Source: Curvivirga aplysinae (GTDB lineage Bacteria > Pseudomonadota > Alphaproteobacteria > UBA8366 > Aestuariispiraceae). Taken from it: 35,666 bases of DNA. Below are positions 17,353 through 25,970 of this stretch, one piece after another. The stretch covers positions 6,505-42,170 of the forward strand of contig NZ_SMMC01000201.1 of the NCBI RefSeq assembly GCF_009711445.1, in the 5' to 3' direction. Each line of letters starts with the position of its first letter. Position 1 is the stretch's first letter. A program made the translations under genes and the position numbers. The notes below the pieces were generated by a model. It had not been told where the DNA came from. It did not search any database and worked only from the letters and a program-made list of their open reading frames with translations.

Positions 17353-18210
17353 TTACTTTAAATGTTTGCCTAAGGAGCCTGCTAAATCCTGAACGAATTG
17401 CCATGCAACGCGGCCCGAACGCGCACCACGTGTAACTGTCCATTCAACAGCTTTAGGTTTCCATTCTGCCTCATTGACGCCTAGATTATAGGCCTCAACA
17501 TAACCACGGATCATATCGAAATATGTTTCTTGATTACAATTGTGGAAGCCTAACCATAATCCAAAACGATCTGATAAAGATACGTTTTCTTCAATAGCTT
17601 CAGATGGATTAATTGCTGTGGAGCGTTCATTTTCAATCATATCACGTGCCATTAAATGACGTCGGTTTGACGTCGCATAGAAAATGACGTTATCAGGACG
17701 TCCCTCAATACCTCCTTCTAGCACAGCTTTCAGGGATTTATAGGCATCATCTTGTGTATCGAATGAAAGATCATCGCAGAATAGGACACACTGCTTATTG
17801 GATTTTTTAAGAATAGAGAGCAAGTTGGGCAGGGTAGGGATATCTTCGCGATGGATTTCAACAAGTTTAAGGCTACCTGGCGCATCTGCGTTGATACGCC
17901 CATGAACTGCCTTCACAATTGAACTTTTCCCTGTACCTTTAGCACCCCATAATAAAGCGTTATTGGCAGGTAAGCCATTCGCGAAACGTTTGGTGTTTTC
18001 TAAAAGTTGCTCTTTTTGGGAAGGAATACCACGCAGTAGATCAAAATCTACTCGATTCACGCGTTCAACTGGTTCAAGCCCCATTGGGTCTGTATGCCAA
18101 ACATATGCGTCTGCGTCGCTTAGATCAGAAACTTTTATAGCGGCCGGAGCTAGACGATCCAAAGCTTCGGCGATGCGTGTTAACGTTGGTAAAAGCTTTG
18201 ATGCGCCCAT
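17353..18210 (-). CDS. DUF815-family P-loop ATPase
   Basis: This 285-residue AAA-like ATPase belongs to the DUF815 family, which is widespread in proteobacteria and of unknown cellular role. It has Walker A GAKGTGKSS (89-97) and Walker B VLFCDDLSF (about 142-150). The sensor-like YATSNRRHLM and the ENVSLSDRFGLWLGF stretch are conserved in the family. The N-terminal 60 residues are likely a helical lead-in. AAGGAAAG lies just before the ATG. It stands alone on the minus strand between the NlpD-like gene and yajC. The family is confidently recognised, the function is not. Confidence 0.85.
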   Translation of the reverse strand: MGASKLLPTLTRIAEALDRLAPAAIKVSDLSDADAYVWHTDPMGLEPVERVNRVDFDLLRGIPSQKEQLLENTKRFANGLPANNALLWGAKGTGKSSIVKAVHGRINADAPGSLKLVEIHREDIPTLPNLLSILKKSNKQCVLFCDDLSFDTQDDAYKSLKAVLEGGIEGRPDNVIFYATSNRRHLMARDMIENERSTAINPSEAIEENVSLSDRFGLWLGFHNCNQETYFDMIRGYVEAYNLGVNEAEWKPKAVEWTVTRGARSGRVAWQFVQDLAGSLGKHLK

Positions 18211-18520
18211 GATTCTTTCCTTGATGGAGTTGCTTTATTGGCAGGCAAGTTAAAACGGGTGACATTTCAAGACAAGAGGTAGAGGGTGGATATAAGTCAT
18301 TCCTTGTGGGAAAAAGACGTAAAATTAGGCCCATAAGGCGGAAAACGGCACTTTTACACAGATATTTATGCTTGAAAGATTGCATAATCGTATCGGGGTT
18401 GTATAGTCCGGCGGTTCTGGTTTTTTTTGATGATTCAATCTTGAATATTTTGGGATTGAAATTGACAGAATATTTACCAGATTAAATAGCTATAAATAAT
18501 ATCTCTTTGGAGTAATGAGT
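18211..18520. other. Divergent intergenic region between the DUF815 gene and yajC
   Basis: This roughly 310-bp gap must carry promoters for both neighbours. On the plus strand a consensus -35 TTGACA (18462-18467) lies 53 bp before the yajC start, but the matching -10 is unclear (TAAATA at 15 bp spacing). Just upstream is an inverted repeat TTCAATC (18434-18440) / GATTGAA (18454-18460). A weak four-pair hairpin followed by eight Ts ends near 18428. TTATGC/GCATAA around 18366-18387 forms another small hairpin. No gene is evident. Confidence 0.45.
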
Positions 18521-18910
18521 ATGATTTCTTCTGCATACGCACAGGCAGCGGGTGGTGCAGCTGGCGGCGACATGTTTGGCGCCTTTTTGCCATTGATTTT
18601 GATCTTTGTTGTTTTCTATTTCTTGTTGATTCGTCCTCAACAAAAGAAACAAAAAGCTCATCAACAAAAATTATCTGCGGTCCGTCGCGGCGATAAAATT
18701 ATCACAGGTGGCGGTTTTTACGGCACGGTAACTAAAATTATCAGTGATACCGAAATTCAAGTTGAGATTGCAGAAGGTGTAAAAGTGAAAGTTGCTTCTG
18801 CGACAATCATGGATGTTCTTTCTAAATCTGAACCTGCAAATGATGCTGCACCTGCAGCAGAAGAGAAAAAAGGTGGCTTAGGCGGCTTGTTCGGTAAAAA
18901 GAAAGACTAA
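18521..18910 (+). CDS. yajC: Preprotein translocase accessory subunit YajC
   Basis: YajC associates with SecD-SecF in the holo-translocon. The frame opens at ATG 18515, but GGAG (18509-18512) is only two bases from that codon and eight from ATG 18521, so the second is chosen, giving 129 residues. The protein has a Gly/Ala-rich start, one membrane helix (about 21-40, FLPLILIFVVFYFLLIRPQ) and the family signature RPQQKKQKAHQ. The conserved VRRGDKIITGGGFYGTV block follows, then an Ala/Lys-rich tail. A strong terminator separates it from secD, so secD probably also has its own promoter. Confidence 0.93.
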   Translation: MISSAYAQAAGGAAGGDMFGAFLPLILIFVVFYFLLIRPQQKKQKAHQQKLSAVRRGDKIITGGGFYGTVTKIISDTEIQVEIAEGVKVKVASATIMDVLSKSEPANDAAPAAEEKKGGLGGLFGKKKD

Positions 18911-18926
18911 TCTGTCTTCATTCTGA

Positions 18927-18958
18927 AACAGGGTAGATTTAATATCTGCCCTGTTTTT
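18927..18958 (+). terminator. Intrinsic terminator after yajC
   Basis: AACAGGGTAGAT (18927-18938) pairs with ATCTGCCCTGTT (18944-18955) in a 12-bp stem with one T-G pair and a five-base loop. TTTCTTTCT follows. It looks strong enough to reduce yajC read-through into secD. Confidence 0.75.
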
Positions 18959-19024
18959 CTTTCTGGTTAGCAATAAAATATGAGCTGATCATTGATTTGG
19001 CGAAAATAATACGGAAAAATTCGC

Positions 19025-20605
19025 ATGTTAAATTTCCCTCTTTGGAAGAAAACACTGGTTGGCATTGTATGCCTCTTAAGTGTGCTTTACGCGGTTCCAA
19101 ACTTTATGCCTACAGGTACATTTGCTGGTGTTCCAAGCTGGTTACCAGGTAAAACTGTAAATCTTGGCCTTGATCTTCAAGGTGGGGCGCATCTGTTATT
19201 CAAAGTAGAAACCGAACAGGTTTTGAAAGAACGCATGGAAAATGTTGTGGCAGAAATGCGCGTCACATTACGCCAAGAGCGTTTGCGTTACAGTGGTTTG
19301 GGCGTAAGAAATAATAGTGCAATGGTGACGTTGCGAGATGCCTCGCAATCTGATCGTTTTCGGGAGTTAATCCGCGAAATTGATAATCGTTTACTGATTG
19401 ACGAGGTTTCTGAGGGAAGTTTTGCGCTTAGCTTATCTGAACAAGATTTGAAGGCTGAAGTCGACAATGCGGTTGCGCAATCTATCGAAGTTATTCGTCG
19501 TCGTATTGATGAGGATGGTACCAAAGAACCAGTGATCCAACGTCAAGGCGAAGATCGTATTTTGGTTCAGGTGCCTGGTGCTGAAGATACAGAGGAAGTG
19601 AAGCGTAAAGTTGGTAAAACAGCCAAAATGACCTTCCAAATGGTCGACGTGCGGAATTCTTTATCAGATGCCATTGCGGGCCGTGTTCCACCAGGGTCTG
19701 TTTTGTTACCTTCAATCGAAGAAGACGAAAATGGCAATCCAGTACAGATGTATTTAGTTGAAAAACGTGTTCGTGTAAGCGGTGAGCATCTTACCGGCGC
19801 TTCTTCTTCTTTTGATCAGGCGAACCGTCCTGCGGTAAGTTTTCAATTTGACGCTGTAGGTGGCCGTAAATTTGGCAAAGTTACGACTGAAAATGTTGGT
19901 TTCCCATTCGCTATTGTTTTGGATGGTAAAGTGATTTCTGCACCTGAAATTCAAAGCCCAATCGTAGGTGGTAGCGGTATTATTACAGGTAACTTCACTG
20001 TTGCAGAAACTAATGAACTCTCATTGCTATTACGTGCCGGTGCATTGCCTGCGCCATTAATTATTCTTGAAGAACGTTCTGTGGGTCCCGGTCTTGGTCA
20101 AGATTCCATCGATGCTGGTACCGTCGCTTCGGTTATTGGTTTGATTGGTGTGATTATCTTCATGGCAGCGAGTTATGGCTTGTTCGGTTTATTGGCGAAT
20201 GTAGCGCTTATATTCAATATTTCTTTGATCATTGCTGCTTTGTCCACCTTACAAGCAACACTGACTTTACCTGGTATAGCAGGAATCGTTTTGACCATTG
20301 GTATGGCAGTTGATGCCAATGTATTGATCTTTGAACGTATTCGTGAAGAGTTCAAATCTGGTCAGAAGATTGGTACGGCTATTGAGGCTGGTTATAAACG
20401 TGCATTGACAACAATTGTTGATTCCAACTTAACAACATTGATTGCAGCGATTCTTCTATTCGCATTTGGTGCAGGTCCGATTAAAGGTTTCGCTGTAACA
20501 TTAAGTATAGGTATCTTAACCTCAATGTTTACGGCGATTATGGTAACACGTTTCTTAGTTGTGACTTGGTACACAAAAAAGAAACCTAAGACATTACCGA
20601 TATAA
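19025..20605 (+). CDS. secD: Protein translocase subunit SecD
   Basis: SecD, with SecF, uses the proton motive force to pull secreted proteins through SecYEG on the periplasmic side. The 526-residue protein has an N-terminal membrane helix and the D1 signature LGLDLQGGAHLLFKV. A large periplasmic domain follows, then five further membrane helices. The regions TNELSLLLRAGALPAPL, VGPGLGQDSI and GMAVDANVLIFERIREE are conserved; the Asp in AVDANVLIFERI is the expected proton-path residue. GGAAA lies a few bases before the ATG. It precedes secF by 16 bp. Confidence 0.96.
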   Translation: MLNFPLWKKTLVGIVCLLSVLYAVPNFMPTGTFAGVPSWLPGKTVNLGLDLQGGAHLLFKVETEQVLKERMENVVAEMRVTLRQERLRYSGLGVRNNSAMVTLRDASQSDRFRELIREIDNRLLIDEVSEGSFALSLSEQDLKAEVDNAVAQSIEVIRRRIDEDGTKEPVIQRQGEDRILVQVPGAEDTEEVKRKVGKTAKMTFQMVDVRNSLSDAIAGRVPPGSVLLPSIEEDENGNPVQMYLVEKRVRVSGEHLTGASSSFDQANRPAVSFQFDAVGGRKFGKVTTENVGFPFAIVLDGKVISAPEIQSPIVGGSGIITGNFTVAETNELSLLLRAGALPAPLIILEERSVGPGLGQDSIDAGTVASVIGLIGVIIFMAASYGLFGLLANVALIFNISLIIAALSTLQATLTLPGIAGIVLTIGMAVDANVLIFERIREEFKSGQKIGTAIEAGYKRALTTIVDSNLTTLIAAILLFAFGAGPIKGFAVTLSIGILTSMFTAIMVTRFLVVTWYTKKKPKTLPI

Positions 20606-20621
20606 GAAAGGGAGAAAGAAA

Positions 20622-21566
20622 ATGAGATTATTGAAACTTATCCCTGAAACACCAAGCTTTAACTTTGCTTCAAAGCGTGTTGCTGCATTTGTGTTTTCTG
20701 CATTTTTGATTGTGGCTTCTATCGGCTCTTTTGCTGTTAATGGTTTAAATCTAGGTATTGATTTCTTAGGTGGTATCTTGATTGAGGCCGAGACAAATGG
20801 TCCTGCAGATGTGACTTCCATGCGTCGTCAATTAGGTGGTTTGGGTCTTGGTGACGTATCAATTCAGGAATTTGGTGACGACAATACGGTCCTGATTAAA
20901 GTTCAACGTCAAGAAGGTAGTGCCGAAGCTCAACAAGCTGCAGTTACCTTGGTAAAAGAGACATTGGCGACGCAAGTTGCTGAATATCGTCGTACAGAAC
21001 TTGTAGGACCAACTGTCGGAGCAGAGCTCCAAGAAGCTGCATTATGGGCGGTTTTATCTGCTGTTGGTGCTATTCTGATTTATATCTGGTTTCGATTTGA
21101 ATGGCAGTTTGGTATTGGTGCGGTGATTGCTTTGAGCCATGATGTGATTACAACTATTGGCCTTTTTGCATTACTTGGTTTGGAATTCAATCTTGCTACT
21201 GTTGCTGCGATTTTGACTATTGCAGGTTACTCGATCAACGATACAGTTGTAGTATATGACCGTATTCGTGAGAATATGCGTAAATTCAAGGTGATGGATT
21301 TCATTGAGTTATATAACCTATCCATTAACCAAACCTTATCCCGTACAGTTATAACTTCCGTAACCACTCTTTTGGCGTTGCTGGCGTTGTTTGTCTTTGG
21401 TGGAGAAGTTATTCGTGGTTTCTCTATCGCGCTGATTTGGGGTGTCATTATTGGTACTTATTCCTCTATAGCTTTGGCTGGACCTATATTAACTTATATG
21501 GAGCCAAATCGTGGTACTGATGAAGAAGAATATCCCGGCTCAAAAAAAGATGATGCCAGTGCATAA
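20622..21566 (+). CDS. secF: Protein translocase subunit SecF
   Basis: SecF is the partner of SecD. The 314-residue protein shows the first helix and the LGIDFLGGILIEAE signature. A short periplasmic domain is followed by five membrane helices, including VGPTVGAELQ and the GYSINDTVVVYDRIRENM segment near the proton path. AAGGGAGAAAG directly before the ATG is a strong ribosome-binding site. A Lys/Asp-rich tail ends the protein. A good terminator follows, and then the NDUFAF3-like gene. Confidence 0.96.
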   Translation: MRLLKLIPETPSFNFASKRVAAFVFSAFLIVASIGSFAVNGLNLGIDFLGGILIEAETNGPADVTSMRRQLGGLGLGDVSIQEFGDDNTVLIKVQRQEGSAEAQQAAVTLVKETLATQVAEYRRTELVGPTVGAELQEAALWAVLSAVGAILIYIWFRFEWQFGIGAVIALSHDVITTIGLFALLGLEFNLATVAAILTIAGYSINDTVVVYDRIRENMRKFKVMDFIELYNLSINQTLSRTVITSVTTLLALLALFVFGGEVIRGFSIALIWGVIIGTYSSIALAGPILTYMEPNRGTDEEEYPGSKKDDASA

Positions 21567-21578
21567 TCTGCTATAAAC

Positions 21579-21605
21579 AAAGGGTCGCAAATTTGCGGCC
21601 CTTTT
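21579..21605 (+). terminator. Intrinsic terminator after secF
   Basis: AAAGGGTCGCA (21579-21589) and TGCGGCCCTTT (21594-21604) form an 11-bp stem with one T-G pair around a short AATT loop, ending in TTTT. It would end secDF transcription, although the next genes follow within 40 bp. Confidence 0.75.
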
Positions 21606-21640
21606 AGTATAAGAAACAAAAATATAAGATTGGATTAAAG

Positions 21641-22030
21641 ATGGCAGTTGATGTAACACCGCCACTGGAAGCAGGGGCTAAATTTATTGATTCTTATGGT
21701 CCTAATCGCTTCAAAATCACTGATGAAGTATTTGAAGGCTCTGTCATTGTTTTTCCGGACAAAGTTGTATCATGGGATGTAGCTGATGTATCGGAACTGA
21801 CTGTGGATAGCTTCCAAGCTGTATTTGAGGCTAATCCCACTGTAGAGCTTTTGTTATTAGGTTGTGGTGACAAAATGATGTTAATTCCTTCTAGTCTTCG
21901 ACAAGCCTTGCGCGAGAAAGGGACCCCGCCAGATTTTATGGATACAGGAGCGGCTTGTCGCACCTATAACATCCTACTTGGTGAAGGACGTCGAGTTGCT
22001 GCGGCTTTAATTGCAATGCCTGCTGAATAG
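21641..22030 (+). CDS. Mth938-domain protein, NDUFAF3-like
   Basis: This 129-residue protein belongs to the Mth938/DUF498 family. Features shared with human complex I assembly factor NDUFAF3 are an IDSYGPNRF-type start, FPDKVVSWDV, LLLGCGDKM, IPSSLRQALREKG and MDTGAACRTYNILLGEGRRVAAAL. From memory these match the mitochondrial protein position by position. In mitochondria NDUFAF3 helps build the Q-module of complex I. A similar role for a bacterial relative is inferred, not shown. There is no signal peptide or membrane helix. It lies between secF and two prenyl-synthase-fold genes, eight bases before the next start, so the three are probably one operon. Confidence 0.85.
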   Translation: MAVDVTPPLEAGAKFIDSYGPNRFKITDEVFEGSVIVFPDKVVSWDVADVSELTVDSFQAVFEANPTVELLLLGCGDKMMLIPSSLRQALREKGTPPDFMDTGAACRTYNILLGEGRRVAAALIAMPAE

Positions 22031-22038
22031 GAATATCC

Positions 22039-22968
22039 ATGTCTCTTGCTAAAGAAGATTTTGAAATTTGCCAGAGGATCACCCGACAAGGAGGATCAAA
22101 TTTGGCACTGGTTAGTCGTACTTTAGTGAAACCGCTACAAATGCTTTTTGCGCCGACATATGCATCGATGCGTCTTATTGATGATTTGGTGGATGAAGAT
22201 TTTTTGACGCTACCGATAGAAGACCGTGATATTCAACGCCAAGCATATTTGGACAGAATTTCTGCTTGGGAAGATGCATGTATTAAGGCAGCAAATGGCG
22301 AGTTTTTTAAACCTGATTTTGCTTTTAAACTTCCTGAAGGTGAGGCGATTTCAATATTTCGTCTGTTAAGTCAAACAGCGGGGCAAAGCAATCTGGGAGC
22401 TTTGCCTTGGCAGGTAATGGCATCTGCCATGTCACGTGATGTCAATGAGATTCCTATACGGGATTGGAACGACTTTGAAGACTATAGTTGGGGGGCAACG
22501 GTCTCTCCAACGGCTGTATATTTGTATATTCTTACGGCTGATTATCAATCAGGAATATATACAGGTATAAGCGGCTCGGACTTAATGGATAAAGCAAAAG
22601 GTATGGGCCTGTTTTGTTATTTGGTTCATATCGCACGTGATCTGATAAAAGATGCAGTGAAAGCTGATCAATTACTTACTTTGCCGCAAGAACTGCTAAA
22701 TGATCTTGGTGAAACATATACACAAGAAGAAATCCGGTATCTGATTTGCGAAATCTTAAAACAGGCAGAGAGTTATCTTGATGCAATTGATGTTTGTCGA
22801 GATGAGTTACAGCCACATATGTCATTGCGAAACCTAACCATCTTTAAATCTCTATTGGGATTGTATATGACCATGTTTGAGAAGATGAAAAATGACCCAT
22901 TAGCGATGCTTGATGATGGGTTTGAAGAAAAGTTACGCCAACAAGATGATTTGTTAAATGCGTCTTAA
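22039..22968 (+). CDS. Squalene/phytoene synthase family protein with intact Asp motifs
   Basis: This 309-residue all-helical protein belongs to the squalene/phytoene synthase fold (head-to-head prenyl condensation). Both metal-binding motifs are present: DDLVDED (48-54) and ARDLIKDA with Asp201 and Asp205. Catalysis is therefore possible, unlike in the following paralogue. The flanking sequences are divergent, and I cannot assign squalene, phytoene or hydroxysqualene chemistry; no hopanoid or carotenoid genes are in the window. It is translationally packed between the NDUFAF3-like gene (8 bp) and the NDUFAF6-like gene (12 bp). A non-isoprenoid role linked to its neighbours is possible. Confidence 0.8.
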   Translation: MSLAKEDFEICQRITRQGGSNLALVSRTLVKPLQMLFAPTYASMRLIDDLVDEDFLTLPIEDRDIQRQAYLDRISAWEDACIKAANGEFFKPDFAFKLPEGEAISIFRLLSQTAGQSNLGALPWQVMASAMSRDVNEIPIRDWNDFEDYSWGATVSPTAVYLYILTADYQSGIYTGISGSDLMDKAKGMGLFCYLVHIARDLIKDAVKADQLLTLPQELLNDLGETYTQEEIRYLICEILKQAESYLDAIDVCRDELQPHMSLRNLTIFKSLLGLYMTMFEKMKNDPLAMLDDGFEEKLRQQDDLLNAS

Positions 22969-22980
22969 AGAAGGTCCTTA

Positions 22981-23838
22981 ATGACTGAAAGTAAATCTAT
23001 TTCTGGTTTATCTGCGATTGGCAATATTGTCCATGATAAGGATAAGGACCGCTTTATCACAACGATGATGCTTTCAGCTGAATTTCGTGAAAATGTTTTG
23101 TGCCTTTATGCTTTTAATTATGAAGTTGCGAAAACTTCATCTGCCGTAAGTGAGCCTATGCTTGGTCGTATTCGCCTACAATGGTGGCGTGAAGCGATTG
23201 AGGAATGTTACGCAAATAATCCGCGTCGTCATGAAATTACGCGACCTCTTGCAGATTTATTAACGCATGTTGAGCTTCCGAAAGATTTGTTTGATCAATT
23301 GATTGACGCTCGCGAAAAGGATTTGGAAGAAGAAGCTATACAAACGCTTTCAGAGTTAATGGAATATGCGAATGCAACAGGTGGTAATTCTTTAAAGCTC
23401 GCAGTAATCGCCTTGGGAGTAAAAGCGGAAGATGTTACGCAAGTTGCAGGACAAATAGGCACTGCTTGGGCTCTTATTGGTTTGATGCGTGCGTTACCAT
23501 TTCATTTGCGCGCTAAAAAGCAATGGTTGCCTGAGGAATTAGTAAAGCGTCACAAGATTGACGGCCGTCGTATGCGCGACTTGAATGAGAGTGCTGAACT
23601 AAATCTGGCTGTTAAAGAAGTTTGTGGAATAGTAATCAACCTCTTGGAAGAAGCACGAAGCAGTGATGCTTCAATCCCCAAGAAAGTAAAACCTCTTTTT
23701 CATTTAGCGACTTTGGCTGAAAGTTATGTATCGCAGTTAAGAAAAGCTAAGTATAATCCATATGATAGCTCATTGGCACAACCATCAGGTTTACGCATGT
23801 TAAATCTACTTTGGAAGAATTTAATAGGGAAGTTTTAG
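22981..23838 (+). CDS. NDUFAF6-like protein (degenerate squalene/phytoene synthase fold)
   Basis: This 285-residue protein has the same fold as the preceding gene but lacks the Asp-rich motifs. The first-motif region reads AFNYEVAKTSSAVSEP and no second DxxxD is seen. From memory it resembles human complex I assembly factor NDUFAF6 along its length: AFN.E.A....VSE, GRIRLQWWREAIEE, the REKDLEEEA stretch, RALPFHLRAKKQWLP and YNPYDSSL. Enzyme activity is unlikely, and a role in assembling NADH dehydrogenase is inferred. It closes the three-gene group, and its stop codon overlaps the stop of convergent marC by 4 bp. Confidence 0.83.
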   Translation: MTESKSISGLSAIGNIVHDKDKDRFITTMMLSAEFRENVLCLYAFNYEVAKTSSAVSEPMLGRIRLQWWREAIEECYANNPRRHEITRPLADLLTHVELPKDLFDQLIDAREKDLEEEAIQTLSELMEYANATGGNSLKLAVIALGVKAEDVTQVAGQIGTAWALIGLMRALPFHLRAKKQWLPEELVKRHKIDGRRMRDLNESAELNLAVKEVCGIVINLLEEARSSDASIPKKVKPLFHLATLAESYVSQLRKAKYNPYDSSLAQPSGLRMLNLLWKNLIGKF

Positions 23839-24488
23839 CGGCTGGAAATACCGGGAATGCTAGCCAATAGATTACTGGCCTCAACCCCATCCAGAACGAA
23901 TTGTACAGCAAGTGCAGCCAACAAGACACCGACGACGCGGGATACCACTTGCAATCCGGTGACACCTAATAATTTTTGAACTTGGGTTGCAACAAGCAGT
24001 AAAACCAAGGTCATGATCAGAATGCCGACCATTCCCAAGACAACCATAGAACCTAGTTGATAATCCCCATGCGTTTCTGCCATGAGAAGGATAACAGCAC
24101 CAATAGATCCAGGGCCTGCAATCAAAGGCGTTGCCAATGGGAAGACCGAAATATCTTGTTTCTTTTCCGCCTCTTTATTTTCTTCTTTGGTTGTGGAATT
24201 TGCACCGGAATGACGTGCAAAAACCAAATCGATAGAAATTAAAAGAAGTAAAATACCACCCGCGATTTTCAACGCAGGTAAAGAAATACCAAATAGATTT
24301 AGGGTCGCTTTACCAAAGACAGCGAAAAGTAAAAGGACACCTGTTGCAATCAACACCCCCTTGATCGCCATAGACCGTCTTTCTTTACCGGTTGCATTGG
24401 CGGTTAAGGCCGCAAACAGAGCTGCAACGTCAAATGGACCAATAACGGCAAAGAATGTAGTAAAGGAAACAAGGGCTGTTTCAAACAT
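23835..24488 (-). CDS. MarC-family integral membrane protein
   Basis: This 217-residue protein has six predicted membrane helices and the MarC-family traits: FFAVIGPFDVAALFAAL near the start, GGILLLLISIDLVF, and PLATPLIAGPGSIGAVILL in the middle. Despite the family name, a role in multidrug resistance is not supported and the true function is unknown. A short hydrophilic Lys/Glu-rich loop lies between helices 3 and 4. It lies 34 bp after trmFO on the same strand, so co-transcription is likely, and its stop codon overlaps that of the convergent NDUFAF6-like gene. Confidence 0.87.
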   Translation of the reverse strand: MFETALVSFTTFFAVIGPFDVAALFAALTANATGKERRSMAIKGVLIATGVLLLFAVFGKATLNLFGISLPALKIAGGILLLLISIDLVFARHSGANSTTKEENKEAEKKQDISVFPLATPLIAGPGSIGAVILLMAETHGDYQLGSMVVLGMVGILIMTLVLLLVATQVQKLLGVTGLQVVSRVVGVLLAALAVQFVLDGVEASNLLASIPGISSR

Positions 24489-24522
24489 AAGCTAACCTTA
24501 GAAAATCAATTTCATGAATGGT

Positions 24523-25872
24523 TTATGCGTTAATTTCGCTTTCTAACCATTTAGTCATATCTTCTTTTGCACGCGTACTCAAGGCCAGCTTGCGATCGCG
24601 ACCTTTGATCTTACGTTTGCCTTGTGGCACTTCAGGTGGCGGGAAGAGGCCGAAATTGACATTCATAGGCTGGAAAGTTTCTTCTTCGGCATTCTCTGTT
24701 AAATGCGAAAGCAATGCACCTAGGGCTGTGGTCGCAGGCGGTGGCGTAAAGGTTTCACCGTGACATTCGGCTGCTGCCATACGCCCTGTGATTAAGCCAA
24801 TAGCGGAGCTTTCGATATAGCCCTCCACACCAGTAATTTGACCTGCGAAACGAATACGCGGATCCGCTTTTAAGCGTAATTGATCATCTAGTAGGCGAGG
24901 GCTATTAATAAATGTATTGCGATGAATACCGCCAAGGCGGGCGAATTCCGCTTTCTCAAGCCCCGGGATATTACGCAGAACTTCTACCTGTGCGCCATAT
25001 TTCATTTTGGTTTGGAAACCAACAATATTCCATAATGTTCCCAACTTGTTATCCATACGCAATTGAACAACAGCATATTGTTTTTCTTCCGCATGTGGGT
25101 TGGTAAGGCCGACCGGTTTCATAGGGCCGAAGCGTAATGTTTCACGACCACGTTCAGCCATGACTTCGATTGGTAAGCAGCCTTCAAAATAGGGCGTATC
25201 TTTTTCCCATTCTTTGAATTCTGTTTTCTCTGCATCAAGAATAGCATCGATAAAATTGTTATATTGTTCTTCCGTCATCGGACAGTTGATATAATCTGTG
25301 CCTGTTCCTTTATCGTAACGGGATTGGAACCAAGCTTTTGACATATCAATACTGTCTTTATGCACGATTGGGGCAATTGCATCAAAGAAAGACAATTGAG
25401 CTTCGTCAGTGATTTCAAGAATTTTCTCTGTCAGGGCGGGGGACGTTAAGGGGCCGGATGCAACAATGATACGGTCCCAATCATCAGGAATTTCTGTGAT
25501 TTCTTCGCGTTCAATTGTGACGAGAGGATGATCTTCAAGAGCTTTGGTAACTTTACCGGAAAACTCATGACGATCGACCGCCAAAGCACCACCGGCAGGT
25601 ACGGAACATTCATCACCAAATTTCATGATGATGGAATCTAATTGGCGCATCTCATGATGGATCAAACCTACTGCGTTAAATTCATGATCATCAGATCGGA
25701 AGGAGTTGGAACAAACCAGTTCAGCTAGATCATGTGTTTGATGGGCAAAGGTGTCTCTGGTTGGGCGCATTTCATGCAGCACAACAGGCACACCCTGACT
25801 AATTAACTGCCAAGTTGCTTCTGACCCCGCAAGGCCTCCACCAATTACGTGAACAGGTTTTATATCGCTCAT
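24523..25872 (-). CDS. trmFO: Folate/FAD-dependent tRNA m5U54 methyltransferase TrmFO
   Basis: TrmFO makes 5-methyluridine at position 54 of the tRNA T-loop using methylenetetrahydrofolate and FAD. The start is set at the ATG ending at 25872, since AGGA lies nine bases before it; TTG and ATG codons two or three codons upstream would be too close. The 449-residue protein has the Rossmann motif [12 protein letters not shown] at its start. TrmFO-specific blocks include [46 protein letters not shown] and the C-terminal [11 protein letters not shown]. It is a GidA relative but lacks the longer GidA C terminus. It lies downstream of uvrA beyond a hairpin. Confidence 0.95.
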   Translation of the reverse strand: MSDIKPVHVIGGGLAGSEATWQLISQGVPVVLHEMRPTRDTFAHQTHDLAELVCSNSFRSDDHEFNAVGLIHHEMRQLDSIIMKFGDECSVPAGGALAVDRHEFSGKVTKALEDHPLVTIEREEITEIPDDWDRIIVASGPLTSPALTEKILEITDEAQLSFFDAIAPIVHKDSIDMSKAWFQSRYDKGTGTDYINCPMTEEQYNNFIDAILDAEKTEFKEWEKDTPYFEGCLPIEVMAERGRETLRFGPMKPVGLTNPHAEEKQYAVVQLRMDNKLGTLWNIVGFQTKMKYGAQVEVLRNIPGLEKAEFARLGGIHRNTFINSPRLLDDQLRLKADPRIRFAGQITGVEGYIESSAIGLITGRMAAAECHGETFTPPPATTALGALLSHLTENAEEETFQPMNVNFGLFPPPEVPQGKRKIKGRDRKLALSTRAKEDMTKWLESEINA

Positions 25873-25937
25873 AACCATCAATCCTAACTCGAAAAATCTT
25901 GAGGCAGGTCATGACGCTTTCTGAGCTTGAAGTCAAG

Positions 25938-25961
25938 CCCCCGAAGCCAGTTCTTCGGGGG
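25938..25961 (-). terminator. Terminator-like hairpin between uvrA and trmFO
   Basis: CCCCCGAAG (25938-25946), a six-base loop and CTTCGGGGG (25953-25961) form a perfect 9-bp, GC-rich stem just after the uvrA stop. On the minus strand it is followed by CTTGACTTC rather than a T run. Termination may therefore be partial or factor-assisted. A smaller repeat GCTTGA-AG-TCAAGC (25924-25937) abuts it. Confidence 0.6.
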
Positions 25962-25970
25962 ACCCTAGAA

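Noticed and set aside
18330-18428. Possible second small RNA upstream of yajC ending in eight Ts
   Set aside because: The terminal hairpin has only four pairs with one G-U and no promoter was found; evidence is too thin to call a gene.
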